DNA from: Lactobacillus kimbladii
GTDB lineage: Bacteria > Bacillota > Bacilli > Lactobacillales > Lactobacillaceae
Length of the DNA: 64,000 nucleotides
Assembly: GCF_014323605.1 (NCBI RefSeq)
Contig: NZ_SCMB01000002.1
Coordinates: forward strand, 124,001-188,000
Reading direction: 5' to 3'
The position numbers and the translations under genes were made by a program. Under the pieces are notes generated by a model, which worked only from the letters and a program-made list of their open reading frames with translations, did no database searches and was not told the DNA's origin. Positions 8,064-17,575 of the stretch are shown one piece after another (positions within the stretch are counted from its first letter, which is position 1; each line of letters starts with the position of its first letter).

Positions 8064-9809
8064 CTACTTTCTTTTGCTCTTTAATCCCTCCAGTCTTGAT
8101 TCTGCAATTTCGTCTTCTAACTCGTTTTCATATTGTCCTCTTTGAGCTTTATCCCAGCCATAATAATCAGACATGTGTTTAATCACGCCATTCTTTACCT
8201 GGTCTAAGGTGTCACTCTTGAATAAAATATGATAAGTACGTCTTAATAGATAATCAACTGGTGTTAAGGTCATTTCCTCTGCAAGCGAGTAATCAAGAGC
8301 TGCAGTTTCACCTATACTCAATCCTTTTTCTGGCTTGATTGTTTGGGCATAATCATAAATTTGCTCCGCCTGAGAACCAAATAAGTTTGCAATCTCTTTT
8401 GCATCATCAGCTGCAAGACCGGCAGCCACACCATCTTTAGCAATGCGAGCAAGTTCTGCTTCTGCATTGTCAGAATCGAAATCGCCACCAGCAACTTTAA
8501 TTTCTGCTGAATCTTGCAAAGTAAAGTTTTTAGAAAACTCATCATGAAATTTTTGCTGGATTTTCTTCATTGCACCATTGGCCATGATGCGGTAATCTGT
8601 CAGCTTACCGCCGGCTAAGGTGATCAATCCATCTTCTGCTTCAGTTAAGGAACTACCACGTGATACTGCAGATGGCGCTGAAGTACTATCAGAAACGCTG
8701 GCACCTGTTGCCGCATCTGCAGCTTCATTACCCTCCACTTCAACTTCGATTAGAGGACGTACACCAGCCCAGCTGGCTTCAATATCGTTAATTGTTAAAT
8801 GAGCCGCAGGATACTTTTTATTAATGATATTTAACAAGTAATCTACATCGCTTTGTTCAACTGTTGGATGAGCATAATCACCGGTAAAATCAGTATCCGT
8901 TGTACCAAAATAAGTTTTACCCTCCCGAGGGATAGTGAAAATCATTCGGCCATCAGCCGTACCCGAACCAAAATATGTTGGTTGTGGCACGGTCAAGCGA
9001 GATTGATCAACTACCAAGTGGACACCTTTTGTAGGACGCAAACGCGGTTTTTTGTAAACTTCTTTATCTTCTTGTCTTATTAAATCTGACCAAGGCCCAG
9101 AAGTGTTAATTACAATATCAGCATGAATTTCAAATTCTTCACCAGTTAAATTGTCATGAACACGAACACCATTAACTTGTTTTTGATCATTATGTAAAAT
9201 TGCTATACACTTCAGGCGGCTAACAGCAAGACACCCTAATTCATGGGCCTTTTTAACGTTTTCTACTACCAAGCGGGAGTCATTATTTTGATAATCTAAG
9301 TAAACACCTGCGCCCTGTAAGTTCTCGCTATTTAATTGTGGCTCTCGTTTTAAAGTTTCTTCCTTATCCATCATGTAGTTGGCATATTTAATTAAAGGTG
9401 AGTCTCCTTCGATACCAGCCAAATGATCATAAAGATCCATTGCTACTTTTACCGAGAACATAGTAAACGTTGTCCCTGGTTCGTCATAAATTGGCAAAAT
9501 CATAGGATCAGGTTGGGTCATATGTGGGGCAATATGCTGGATAACCGCACGTTCCTTGACTGTATCAGAAACAACTTGAACATCAAATGTCTTCAGATAG
9601 CGAATACCACCGTGTACAAGTCTGGTAGACCGTGATGACGTACCTCCACCAAAGTCTTGCATATCAATCAAGCCTGTCTTCATTTTAGCTGCACTGGCCT
9701 GAAGAGCAACACCTGCTCCGGTAATGCCGCCTCCGATAACCAGCAGATCTAATTTTTCATTTTTTAAACGTTCAATTTCTTCTTTTCTGGTTTCAATTGA
9801 AAACGCCAT
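8064..9809 (-). CDS. glpO: FAD-dependent glycerol-3-phosphate oxidase/dehydrogenase (GlpO/GlpD)
   Basis: Oxidises sn-glycerol-3-phosphate to dihydroxyacetone phosphate. 581 residues with an N-terminal FAD-binding Rossmann motif (GGGITGAG, residues 26-33), the substrate region GTSSRSTRLVHGGIRYL (56-72), and AGGKLTDYR near 399-407. Between RPLI (351-354) and the DGLITLAGG segment lies a low-complexity Ala/Ser/Thr-rich insert. It ends VSRGSSL, like the insert of enterococcal and streptococcal alpha-glycerophosphate oxidases but shorter. This argues for an oxygen-using, hydrogen-peroxide-forming enzyme. The acceptor cannot be proven from sequence, so the name glpD is equally possible. It is the second gene of an operon, 31 bases after glpK. 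Confidence 0.92.
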   Translation of the reverse strand: MAFSIETRKEEIERLKNEKLDLLVIGGGITGAGVALQASAAKMKTGLIDMQDFGGGTSSRSTRLVHGGIRYLKTFDVQVVSDTVKERAVIQHIAPHMTQPDPMILPIYDEPGTTFTMFSVKVAMDLYDHLAGIEGDSPLIKYANYMMDKEETLKREPQLNSENLQGAGVYLDYQNNDSRLVVENVKKAHELGCLAVSRLKCIAILHNDQKQVNGVRVHDNLTGEEFEIHADIVINTSGPWSDLIRQEDKEVYKKPRLRPTKGVHLVVDQSRLTVPQPTYFGSGTADGRMIFTIPREGKTYFGTTDTDFTGDYAHPTVEQSDVDYLLNIINKKYPAAHLTINDIEASWAGVRPLIEVEVEGNEAADAATGASVSDSTSAPSAVSRGSSLTEAEDGLITLAGGKLTDYRIMANGAMKKIQQKFHDEFSKNFTLQDSAEIKVAGGDFDSDNAEAELARIAKDGVAAGLAADDAKEIANLFGSQAEQIYDYAQTIKPEKGLSIGETAALDYSLAEEMTLTPVDYLLRRTYHILFKSDTLDQVKNGVIKHMSDYYGWDKAQRGQYENELEDEIAESRLEGLKSKRK

Positions 9810-9840
9810 GATTTAGCCTCTTTCTTTTTTATAAAAATTT

Positions 9841-11373
<1,533 letters not shown>

Positions 11374-11436
11374 TTAGTCTTAAAACTAATTTAGTAAAGG
11401 TAACTGTCGTTACAATTCAATTTTACCCTCGCTTTT

Positions 11437-11452
11437 TGGGAAGCGCTAACAT
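11437..11452. promoter_or_regulatory. cre-like catabolite-responsive element between glpK and the LysR gene
   Basis: TGGGAAGCGCTAACAT matches the CcpA operator consensus WTGNAARCGNWWWCAW at all but one position (G for T at the second base). It lies in the 145-base divergent region. A TATAAT at 11452-11457 on the plus strand could serve the LysR gene. On the minus strand TTTAAC and TATATG, 17 bases apart, could serve glpK, which would put the cre near its start point. Only the motif itself is seen. Confidence 0.6.
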
Positions 11453-11503
11453 ATAATGATAATAACTTATTAGTTAAAGTTATAAGCAAAAGGACAAAGT
11501 GTG

Positions 11504-12376
11504 ATGAAATACAGTTTATTAACATATAAGTACTTTATTGACGTCGTTGAAACTCAAGGATTTACCCCTGCTGCAAAACGAAATTTTGTCTCTCAAACAG
11601 CAATTAGCAATGCGATAAAAAATTTAGAAAAAGACCTGGGTGTTCAACTTATTGATCGGTCAACTTCTCATTTTAAGGTTACTTTGGCCGGAATTAATTT
11701 GTACCATTGTGCAGTGCCCGTGCTAAAAAAATATTACGAATTTAGTGAAAAAATCAGTCAGTTGAACAATTCTTTTCAAACTTTAAGGATACATTATTTG
11801 CACGCTTTTGATTATTGGGCTATTGAACTGGCACATTCTCTTGCTAAAAACAATCCTGATTTACAATTACAACTTGATACTGAAAATTTTGCAGCTAGCA
11901 TACCTAAACTAGATGCAGGAGATTATGACGTATTGATCGGGTTTTCTACTGCCGTTAGTAAAATTAAAAACATCCATATCAGAAAAATTGGCACTGCCAA
12001 TTTTGGTATTTTATTGAATAAGAATTCTTTTGATTCTAATGGAAATCTTAAAAAAGACCTACTAAAAAAGCAGCCCCTTTTTTTACAAAAATGGACTGCT
12101 ACTGATAATAATGACGTACAAACGAAAATTAAAAATATTCTGAAAAAAGTGAATATCAATTATGACCAAATAATTTACTTAGACAGTTTCGATGCCGCTC
12201 TAGCCAACGTTGTGTTAGATCATGGTATGGCAATTTATCCGGAAGAACTGCCACTGCCGAAAATATATGATAATCATGTTACTTTTTTGCCCAACTTGCC
12301 TAAACTAAAATACGATGTTGTCGCTATATATAAAAATCCGGCTATTACCAATATTTTAGGTCACACACTTGATTAA
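11504..12376 (+). CDS. LysR-family transcriptional regulator
   Basis: 290-residue regulator. The N-terminal winged helix-turn-helix (about residues 1-60) has the LysR pattern FTPAAKRNFVSQTAISNAIKNLE. A periplasmic-binding-type effector domain follows (about 85-285). The start is set at the ATG behind AAAGGACAAA. A GTG one codon earlier is possible but closer to the ribosome site. It is divergent from glpK, so it may control the glycerol genes, though glycerol operons are not usually under LysR control. It could equally act on the neighbouring MFS transporter. The effector is unknown. Confidence 0.88.
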   Translation: MKYSLLTYKYFIDVVETQGFTPAAKRNFVSQTAISNAIKNLEKDLGVQLIDRSTSHFKVTLAGINLYHCAVPVLKKYYEFSEKISQLNNSFQTLRIHYLHAFDYWAIELAHSLAKNNPDLQLQLDTENFAASIPKLDAGDYDVLIGFSTAVSKIKNIHIRKIGTANFGILLNKNSFDSNGNLKKDLLKKQPLFLQKWTATDNNDVQTKIKNILKKVNINYDQIIYLDSFDAALANVVLDHGMAIYPEELPLPKIYDNHVTFLPNLPKLKYDVVAIYKNPAITNILGHTLD

Positions 12377-12440
12377 TGGACTTTTACAGTAACCGACAAT
12401 CATAGCTACTACCATTTAAATAATAATTAACCTGTTATTT

Positions 12441-13634
12441 TTATTGCAACTTGCCTAATTTGCTTAAGCCGCTAAACAAAGTGATTAATATGGAACCTGA
12501 CATACAGACAGCGGCAACAACGAATATTGAATGTACTTCTGCTTTGATTAAAAACCCACTAATTAAAGACATAATTGGTCCTATAATCCTGGTTAACGAA
12601 GTTGAAATTGAAGTTATTGTGCCTTTAAATTGAGATGGAGTTTCTGCTTGAATTATAGTAAAGAAGTTGGCTTGCGACCATACGCTACCAAACGAAACCA
12701 ATGCGTAACCAAAAGTAACCCAAATAAATGACTGGACATCAAGCATAACTAGGAAGCCTACCATTATCAACAATGCTATCAGAATCATTTGCGTACCTAG
12801 TCTCATGTTTTTATTAATACGTAAATAAATAAAATTGCCTAGAATACTTGCAATCGCTGCTACCGTGAAAAAGATGCTGACCAAATTAACAGAAACTTTC
12901 ATTTCTTGTTTTAACAAAAAAGTAAGCATGGGAACAACTGCTTGAAAGCCAACGTTTGCCACGAAAAAACTTGCGATCAGCCATTTAATATCATGAGTTC
13001 TAAATAAAAAAGTGATTCCCTCTTTTGCACTTTTATTAAATGACTTTTCTTCTTTCACTGACTTTTTTTCTGTATGTAAGGGTTCATAATCTTTAATAAC
13101 ATAAGTTAAGTAACCAAAGCTTAAGGCATCCAGTAAAAAACCACCTATGTAATCAATTAAATTAATAATGACAGCTGCAATACCTGGACCAAAAGTTTTT
13201 TGAATCGACAAAATTAACCCCATTTGTCCTGAAACGGATGATAGTTCTTCTTTTTTAACCGATTCGGCTATGAAAATTTGATATCCGGTCCAAGTAATTA
13301 AATCAAATGAACCAAGTATAAAGACTACTAATAAAAGCCAATATAATGAAATATTTTTGATAACCAAAAGTGGTGCAATTATAATTAGCACCATTTGCAT
13401 TATTAAAGAAAAGAGCATGATTTTCTTACGAGAATATATATCAAAAATGGGTCCAATTGCTAGTCCAAATAGAGCTGTCGGCAGATATTCAACTGCCGTT
13501 AACAGTCCCATTATGACTGATGAATGAGTTCTAGACAGCATCAGCAATGGAATTGCAAAAGTGTAAAATTGATCACCCAGTCCTGAAATGGCATAGCCTA
13601 AAAGTAGTTTGTTTTTTTGTGTTAAATTTTTCAT
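12441..13634 (-). CDS. MFS transporter (putative efflux permease)
   Basis: 397 residues with about twelve hydrophobic helices. It belongs to the major facilitator group related to enterobactin/macrolide-type exporters. The start GYAISGLGDQFYTFAIPLLML and the loop GPIFDIYSRKKIM between helices 2 and 3 are the MFS signature A region. The ATG start is preceded by a weak AAGAAG site. It is convergent with the LysR gene, with only weak dyads (no good T-tailed terminator) in the 64 bases between them. The substrate is unknown. Drug or metabolite export is a family-level guess. Confidence 0.85.
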   Translation of the reverse strand: MKNLTQKNKLLLGYAISGLGDQFYTFAIPLLMLSRTHSSVIMGLLTAVEYLPTALFGLAIGPIFDIYSRKKIMLFSLIMQMVLIIIAPLLVIKNISLYWLLLVVFILGSFDLITWTGYQIFIAESVKKEELSSVSGQMGLILSIQKTFGPGIAAVIINLIDYIGGFLLDALSFGYLTYVIKDYEPLHTEKKSVKEEKSFNKSAKEGITFLFRTHDIKWLIASFFVANVGFQAVVPMLTFLLKQEMKVSVNLVSIFFTVAAIASILGNFIYLRINKNMRLGTQMILIALLIMVGFLVMLDVQSFIWVTFGYALVSFGSVWSQANFFTIIQAETPSQFKGTITSISTSLTRIIGPIMSLISGFLIKAEVHSIFVVAAVCMSGSILITLFSGLSKLGKLQ

Positions 13635-13879
13635 TGTGACTTCTTTTTAATTTTACGACAGACTATGTACTTAACTATTACAACGCACATAATTTGCCGT
13701 TTTTAAGTTTAAATTAATTTAAGTAGTTTTATTGTTAGTAAGATAGTTTTTAAATCAGATCGTTTTTTGATTTATTTTTAGTATAATAAATATATATAAA
13801 TAGAATAGCAAATTTTCTTAAGATTTGTCCATAAAGCCAGCGACAAAAAACCTAAGGTAAATGTTTTTAGGAGGAAATG

Positions 13880-14392
13880 ATGAATAAGAAATTACTAGTA
13901 ATGACTACTACAATTTTAGCAGCAGTATCATTAACGGCTTGCAGTAGTTCTAATAACGACACTCAAGGCGGAACAAAAGTAACTAAATCTTCAAAGAAAA
14001 AGGCACAGCCTAAAATTAAGTTCTACAAAAAAGGTGATACTGTAAAAGTTGGTAAGGTGGAATACACACTCAAATCAGCAGCTAAAACTAGTGAACGCAA
14101 TGAATTTGAGGATAGCAAGCCTAAAAATGTAATTAAAATAGTCTACCATGTGAAGAATGATAGCAAAAAAGATCTACCTATTGGTGGCGATGTAGATGCA
14201 TATGGCCCTGATAATTCGAAACTTAAAGATTATCCAGTAAACGATACTACACTTGATTCAATTGCTCCAGGCAAAGAAGCAGACGTTATAACTGATTTTG
14301 GAACAAAAAAGCTTGGTTCTTTTGAGTTGCATTTTAAACCGTTAACTGATTTTGATTCTAAATCAGCTAAATTTAAAGTTAATATAAAATAA
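13880..14392 (+). CDS. Secreted lipoprotein with a DUF4352/DUF5067-like domain
   Basis: 170 residues. The signal peptide ends in the lipobox LTAC (cysteine near residue 21), so it is probably attached to the outer face of the membrane. A Ser/Asn/Lys-rich linker follows, then a single beta-rich domain (about residues 50-168) with a pattern of the immunoglobulin-like DUF4352/DUF5067 group. Two consecutive ATGs occur. The second is chosen because it lies five bases, not two, after AGGAGG. It stands alone between a divergent MFS gene and the integrase. No function can be assigned. Confidence 0.8.
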   Translation: MNKKLLVMTTTILAAVSLTACSSSNNDTQGGTKVTKSSKKKAQPKIKFYKKGDTVKVGKVEYTLKSAAKTSERNEFEDSKPKNVIKIVYHVKNDSKKDLPIGGDVDAYGPDNSKLKDYPVNDTTLDSIAPGKEADVITDFGTKKLGSFELHFKPLTDFDSKSAKFKVNIK

Positions 14393-14412
14393 TTTTTTAT
14401 TGTAATCTAAAA

Positions 14413-14455
14413 AAGCTACTAAGAACCCGTCTAGAAAACTAATTCTTAATAGCTT
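14413..14455 (-). terminator. Orphan terminator-like hairpin beside the integrase
   Basis: The arms AAGCTACTAAGAA and TTCTTAATAGCTT pair almost perfectly. On the minus strand the stem is followed by a run of six T. No minus-strand gene lies immediately upstream of it. It may be the original ssrA terminator, displaced when the integrase element entered (inference), or it may weakly serve the lipoprotein gene. Confidence 0.5.
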
Positions 14456-14518
14456 AATATCACAACAGGGTTATGCCCTTTTGCATACCCTATTATAGCA
14501 TAGGAGATAAAATTTAAA

Positions 14519-15613
14519 GTGGCTTATATAAAAAAGCGTGGTAAATCTTGGCAAGCTCAGGTATCTTGGTATGATGAGCAAAATAATCGTAAATATAAGA
14601 CTAAAAGCGGCTTTGCTACCAAAATGCAGGCTAAAAAATGGGCTAATGAATTTGAAGTCCCTAAAGATAAAAACTTAATATCAGATCAAGATCCAATTTT
14701 TGCAGATTATTTTGAGGAATGGTATAAACGTTACAAAGCTCCAGGAAAATCGAATAACACCAAAAATAGATATGCCCATATTTACCTACTTTTAAAAGAA
14801 AACTTTGGCAAAACTAAGTTATCAAAAATGTCCCGTAATAAATATCAGGACTTTCTTAATGATTATGGTAAAAATCATGCAAAAGATACAGTTCAGAAAA
14901 CTAACGGTACAATTAGAAGTTGCGTAAAGGATGCTGTTAGTGATGGCTTAGTTAGAATTAATTTAACTTGGAACGAAGACAAAACAAGAAAAATAGAATA
15001 TCTCAGTTTTAAGCAAGTTCAGCAATTAAAGACTCTGTTACTTAAAGATATTAGGTCATCATATGTCAGTCGGTATATGCTATTAACAATTATTTACACT
15101 GGCATGAGGCCAGGAGAAATAAGAGTTTTAACTTGGGACGATATAGATTTTAATCATCTTGAAATACATATTACCAAATCCTGGGATTATGATAATAATA
15201 AAATTATTAATTATGATTCTAATGAGATCAATAAAGAAACCAAAAATAAAACTTCAACTAGAGTAATCAAAGTTGATCAGAAATTATTAGACATATTAAA
15301 ACAATTAAAAGTGAATAATCATCAAAGATTGTTTATTAATGGTGCAGGTACCATTCCTACTTCAAATGCAGTTAATAAAGTTTTACGAAAACAATTAGAT
15401 AAATTAGGAATTAAGAAGAAAGGTTTCCATTTCCACAGCCTAAGACATACCCATGTAGCATTACTTTTATTTAAGGGAGTAGATCTATACTCTATTTCAA
15501 AGAGATTAGGTCATTCAAACATGAGTATTACAGCTAATACATATGCTTACATGCTGGATGAACTTAAACAGAAATCTGATAGTCAAATTGTCAAAGTGCT
15601 TGATGAAATATAA
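14519..15613 (+). CDS. int: Phage-type tyrosine recombinase (integrase) next to ssrA
   Basis: A 364-residue site-specific recombinase that would integrate or excise a mobile element. An N-terminal arm-binding domain (residues 1-50, opening AYIKKRGKSWQAQVSW) is followed by a SAM-like core-binding domain (about 55-150) and a catalytic domain. The catalytic residues are all present: Arg197 in TGMRPGEI, His306 and Arg309 in HSLRH, His332 in LGHSN, and Tyr342 in ANTYAYML. It starts at a GTG behind TAGGAGATAA. It points at the 3' end of ssrA, a classic phage and island attachment site. No other phage gene is nearby, so it looks like the surviving end of an element. The reading frame is intact. Confidence 0.93.
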   Translation: MAYIKKRGKSWQAQVSWYDEQNNRKYKTKSGFATKMQAKKWANEFEVPKDKNLISDQDPIFADYFEEWYKRYKAPGKSNNTKNRYAHIYLLLKENFGKTKLSKMSRNKYQDFLNDYGKNHAKDTVQKTNGTIRSCVKDAVSDGLVRINLTWNEDKTRKIEYLSFKQVQQLKTLLLKDIRSSYVSRYMLLTIIYTGMRPGEIRVLTWDDIDFNHLEIHITKSWDYDNNKIINYDSNEINKETKNKTSTRVIKVDQKLLDILKQLKVNNHQRLFINGAGTIPTSNAVNKVLRKQLDKLGIKKKGFHFHSLRHTHVALLLFKGVDLYSISKRLGHSNMSITANTYAYMLDELKQKSDSQIVKVLDEI

Positions 15614-15619
15614 CAAGTC

Positions 15620-15639
15620 AGCGAACATTTAGCGAACAT
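15620..15639 (+). repeat. Tandem AGCGAACAT repeat after the integrase
   Basis: AGCGAACAT occurs twice with an 11-base period (15620-15628 and 15631-15639), between the integrase stop and ssrA. Short direct repeats here are typical of integrase arm-type binding sites. The function is inferred from position only. Confidence 0.45.
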
Positions 15640-15649
15640 CAATAATCAA

Positions 15650-15680
15650 AAAGCCTCTAACCACAACGGTTAGAGACTTT
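15650..15680. terminator. Bidirectional terminator between integrase and ssrA
   Basis: The stem AAAGCCTCTAACC / GGTTAGAGACTTT, with T runs on both sides, would end both the integrase transcript and ssrA, whose mature 3' end lies seven bases further on. Confidence 0.85.
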
Positions 15681-15686
15681 TATTTA

Positions 15687-16048
15687 TGGAGGTGAGGGGA
15701 ATTGAACCCCTGTCCAAACGCATTCCGTCACTGACATCTACGATCATAGTTATATTATTTGAACTTCACTAGTCCAAAACGCCATATAACAGGGCTAGAT
15801 GGACTAGCTAACCTGGAATGACTCTTTTTAACTATTCAGATGAGGTAGTTAAACGTAACTCACTAAGTTGATACTTGAATTCAGACGTGAGTAATCCGAA
15901 AACAAGCAACACATGCGCCTAAATTAGGCAGCTAATGCGTAAGAATTTTCTTTATTTGCAGTTATAAAACTGTGACGTTTTTACGTAGACGTGACCTACG
16001 AACCGCAGTCAATGCGAATCTACACCTGTCGAATCCCAAAACACCCCC
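15687..16048 (-). ncRNA. ssrA: Transfer-messenger RNA (tmRNA)
   Basis: Rescues stalled ribosomes by acting first as alanyl-tRNA and then as mRNA for a degradation tag. The 5' acceptor strand GGGGGTG (from 16048) pairs with CACCTCC at the 3' end (15688-15694), followed by the discriminator A. CCA is not encoded. The T-arm is GGACAGGGGTTCAATTCCCC. The tag frame at 15959-15924 reads ANKENSYALAA and stop, ending in the usual ALAA degron. Length is about 362 nt. The promoter, extended -10 type, lies directly upstream. The 3' end faces an integrase, so it is the likely attachment site. Confidence 0.95.
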
Positions 16049-16064
16049 GCTTTGGGTAAAAACA

Positions 16065-16073
16065 ATTATAGCA
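16065..16073 (-). promoter_or_regulatory. ssrA promoter, extended -10
   Basis: TGCTATAAT on the minus strand is a perfect extended -10, about 17 bases before the mature tmRNA 5' end. The -35 region (TTAGGC) is weak. The rest of the gap up to 16300 is AT-rich and shows no gene. Confidence 0.6.
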
Positions 16074-16301
16074 TAATATAGCAATCTTGCCTAATAATAA
16101 ATCAAACGCAGAACTATAAATTTAAATTTGATTAAAACTATTTTTTAAACTTTTATTTACACAACAAATTATACTTGATAAAAACTGTTATAAAATATAT
16201 AGTATTTTGTCTTAACTGTGCACTAAATTACTATTAAATATTGGCCAGAACAATACTATGAAACCTAGCCTGCCATAAAATGCCAATTCAAAGTAAAAGA
16301 A

Positions 16302-16328
16302 AACCGCTAAGAAAGTTTCTTAACGGTT
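16302..16328 (-). terminator. ackA terminator
   Basis: Stem AACCG(C)TAAGAA / TTCTTA(A)CGGTT followed by a T-rich run on the minus strand, 20 bases after the ackA stop. Confidence 0.8.
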
Positions 16329-16347
16329 CATCTATTTTTCTACATTA

Positions 16348-17532
16348 TTAATTTAAATGTGCTAATCGAACAACATCACGTTCAATCATTAATTCCTCAT
16401 CAGTTGGAATAATTAGAGCTTTGATCTTTGAATCTGGTTTAGTAATAAATTTCTCGCCATTAGATTTATTAGCTTCTAAATCTGGCTTTAAGCCAATGAA
16501 TTCAAAAGATTTCATAACATTTTCACGAATACCAGAATCATGCTCCCCTACACCAGCGGTGAAAATAATTGCATCTGCACCCTTCATTTCCACCATATAA
16601 GAACCAATATATTGGATAACATGATTAACAAAAATTGCTCTTGCAAGATCAGCTTTTTTATCAGAATTATTCTCTAAGTCACGCATATCAGAAGAAATTT
16701 CAGAAATTCCCAGCAGGCCAGACTTATCATTTAAAACGTCAATCATTTCGTTGATATCAATATGGTCTTTATTCATGATATACTGCAAAACAGACGGGTC
16801 AACATCACCTGAGCGAGTACCCATAGTGATACCTGCTAATGGAGTGAAGCCCATAGATGTATCAAAAGACTTGCCATCTTTAACTGCAGTAATTGAAGCT
16901 CCTGAGCCAAGGTGACAAACAATCAGCCTCAAATCTTTGGCATCTTTACCAAGCATTTGAGCAGCACGAGCAACAATATAACGAACAGAAGTGCCATGAG
17001 CACCATACTTGCGCACACCATATTTTTCATAATATTGATAAGGAATTGAGTACATATAATGTACAGGATCCAAAGTCTGATGGAATGAGGTATCGAAAAC
17101 GCCTACTTCCGGAACACCAGGTAGCAACTTCATAAAGGCTTCAATTCCTTTACCTTCAGCTGGATTATGAAGTGGTGCATATTCCTTTAAATCATAAACT
17201 TTTTGTAGATTTTTCTTATCAATCAGAGCAGAATCTTTAAAGTCTTCTCCCCCCGCAACTATTCTATGACCAACACCTACAATTTCACTCAAATCGCTAA
17301 TCACATGATATTCTTTTAAAGCCTTAAGCAGCAAATTAACTGCAGTTTCCTGATCTGGAATTGCTACATCCTCAGCGTGTTTTTCACCATTAGCCAATTC
17401 AATTTCAAAGGAAGAGCCATCAATACCAACTCTGTCAGCAAGTCCACTTGCTAAAACTTTTTCTTCAGGTAAAGCAAACAACTTATATTTAAATGAAGAA
17501 CTGCCTGAGTTGATTGCTAAAACTTTTTTCAT
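16348..17532 (-). CDS. ackA: Acetate kinase
   Basis: Transfers phosphate from acetyl-phosphate to ADP, giving acetate and ATP. It is the partner of the phosphotransacetylase encoded at about 55 kb. 394 residues of the ASKHA fold, with the N-terminal phosphate loop INSGSSSFKYKLF (6-18), the family motif VFDTSFHQT, the nucleotide loop HLGSGASI, and GFTPLAGITMGTRSGDVDP. All expected signature blocks are present. It lies 43 bases after the ytxK-type methylase, the usual tail of the lactobacillar com operon. It may be partly cotranscribed with it, although a house-keeping enzyme would be expected to have its own promoter. Confidence 0.97.
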   Translation of the reverse strand: MKKVLAINSGSSSFKYKLFALPEEKVLASGLADRVGIDGSSFEIELANGEKHAEDVAIPDQETAVNLLLKALKEYHVISDLSEIVGVGHRIVAGGEDFKDSALIDKKNLQKVYDLKEYAPLHNPAEGKGIEAFMKLLPGVPEVGVFDTSFHQTLDPVHYMYSIPYQYYEKYGVRKYGAHGTSVRYIVARAAQMLGKDAKDLRLIVCHLGSGASITAVKDGKSFDTSMGFTPLAGITMGTRSGDVDPSVLQYIMNKDHIDINEMIDVLNDKSGLLGISEISSDMRDLENNSDKKADLARAIFVNHVIQYIGSYMVEMKGADAIIFTAGVGEHDSGIRENVMKSFEFIGLKPDLEANKSNGEKFITKPDSKIKALIIPTDEELMIERDVVRLAHLN

Positions 17533-17575
17533 AAATCTAATTCCTCCATAAACATGACTTTATAAATTTCACAAA

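Noticed and set aside
12377..12440. Terminator between the LysR gene and the MFS gene
   Set aside because: Only a weak dyad (TTAACcTGTTA) without a clear T tail on either side.
13750..13775. Inverted repeat TAAATCA...TGATTTA upstream of the lipoprotein
   Set aside because: Seven-base arms in a very AT-rich region are expected by chance, and no regulator is adjacent to support an operator.
14400..14518. Duplicate ssrA 3' end as the second attachment site
   Set aside because: I looked for the T-arm sequence GGGTTCAATTCCCC or its complement and did not find it here or elsewhere in the window.
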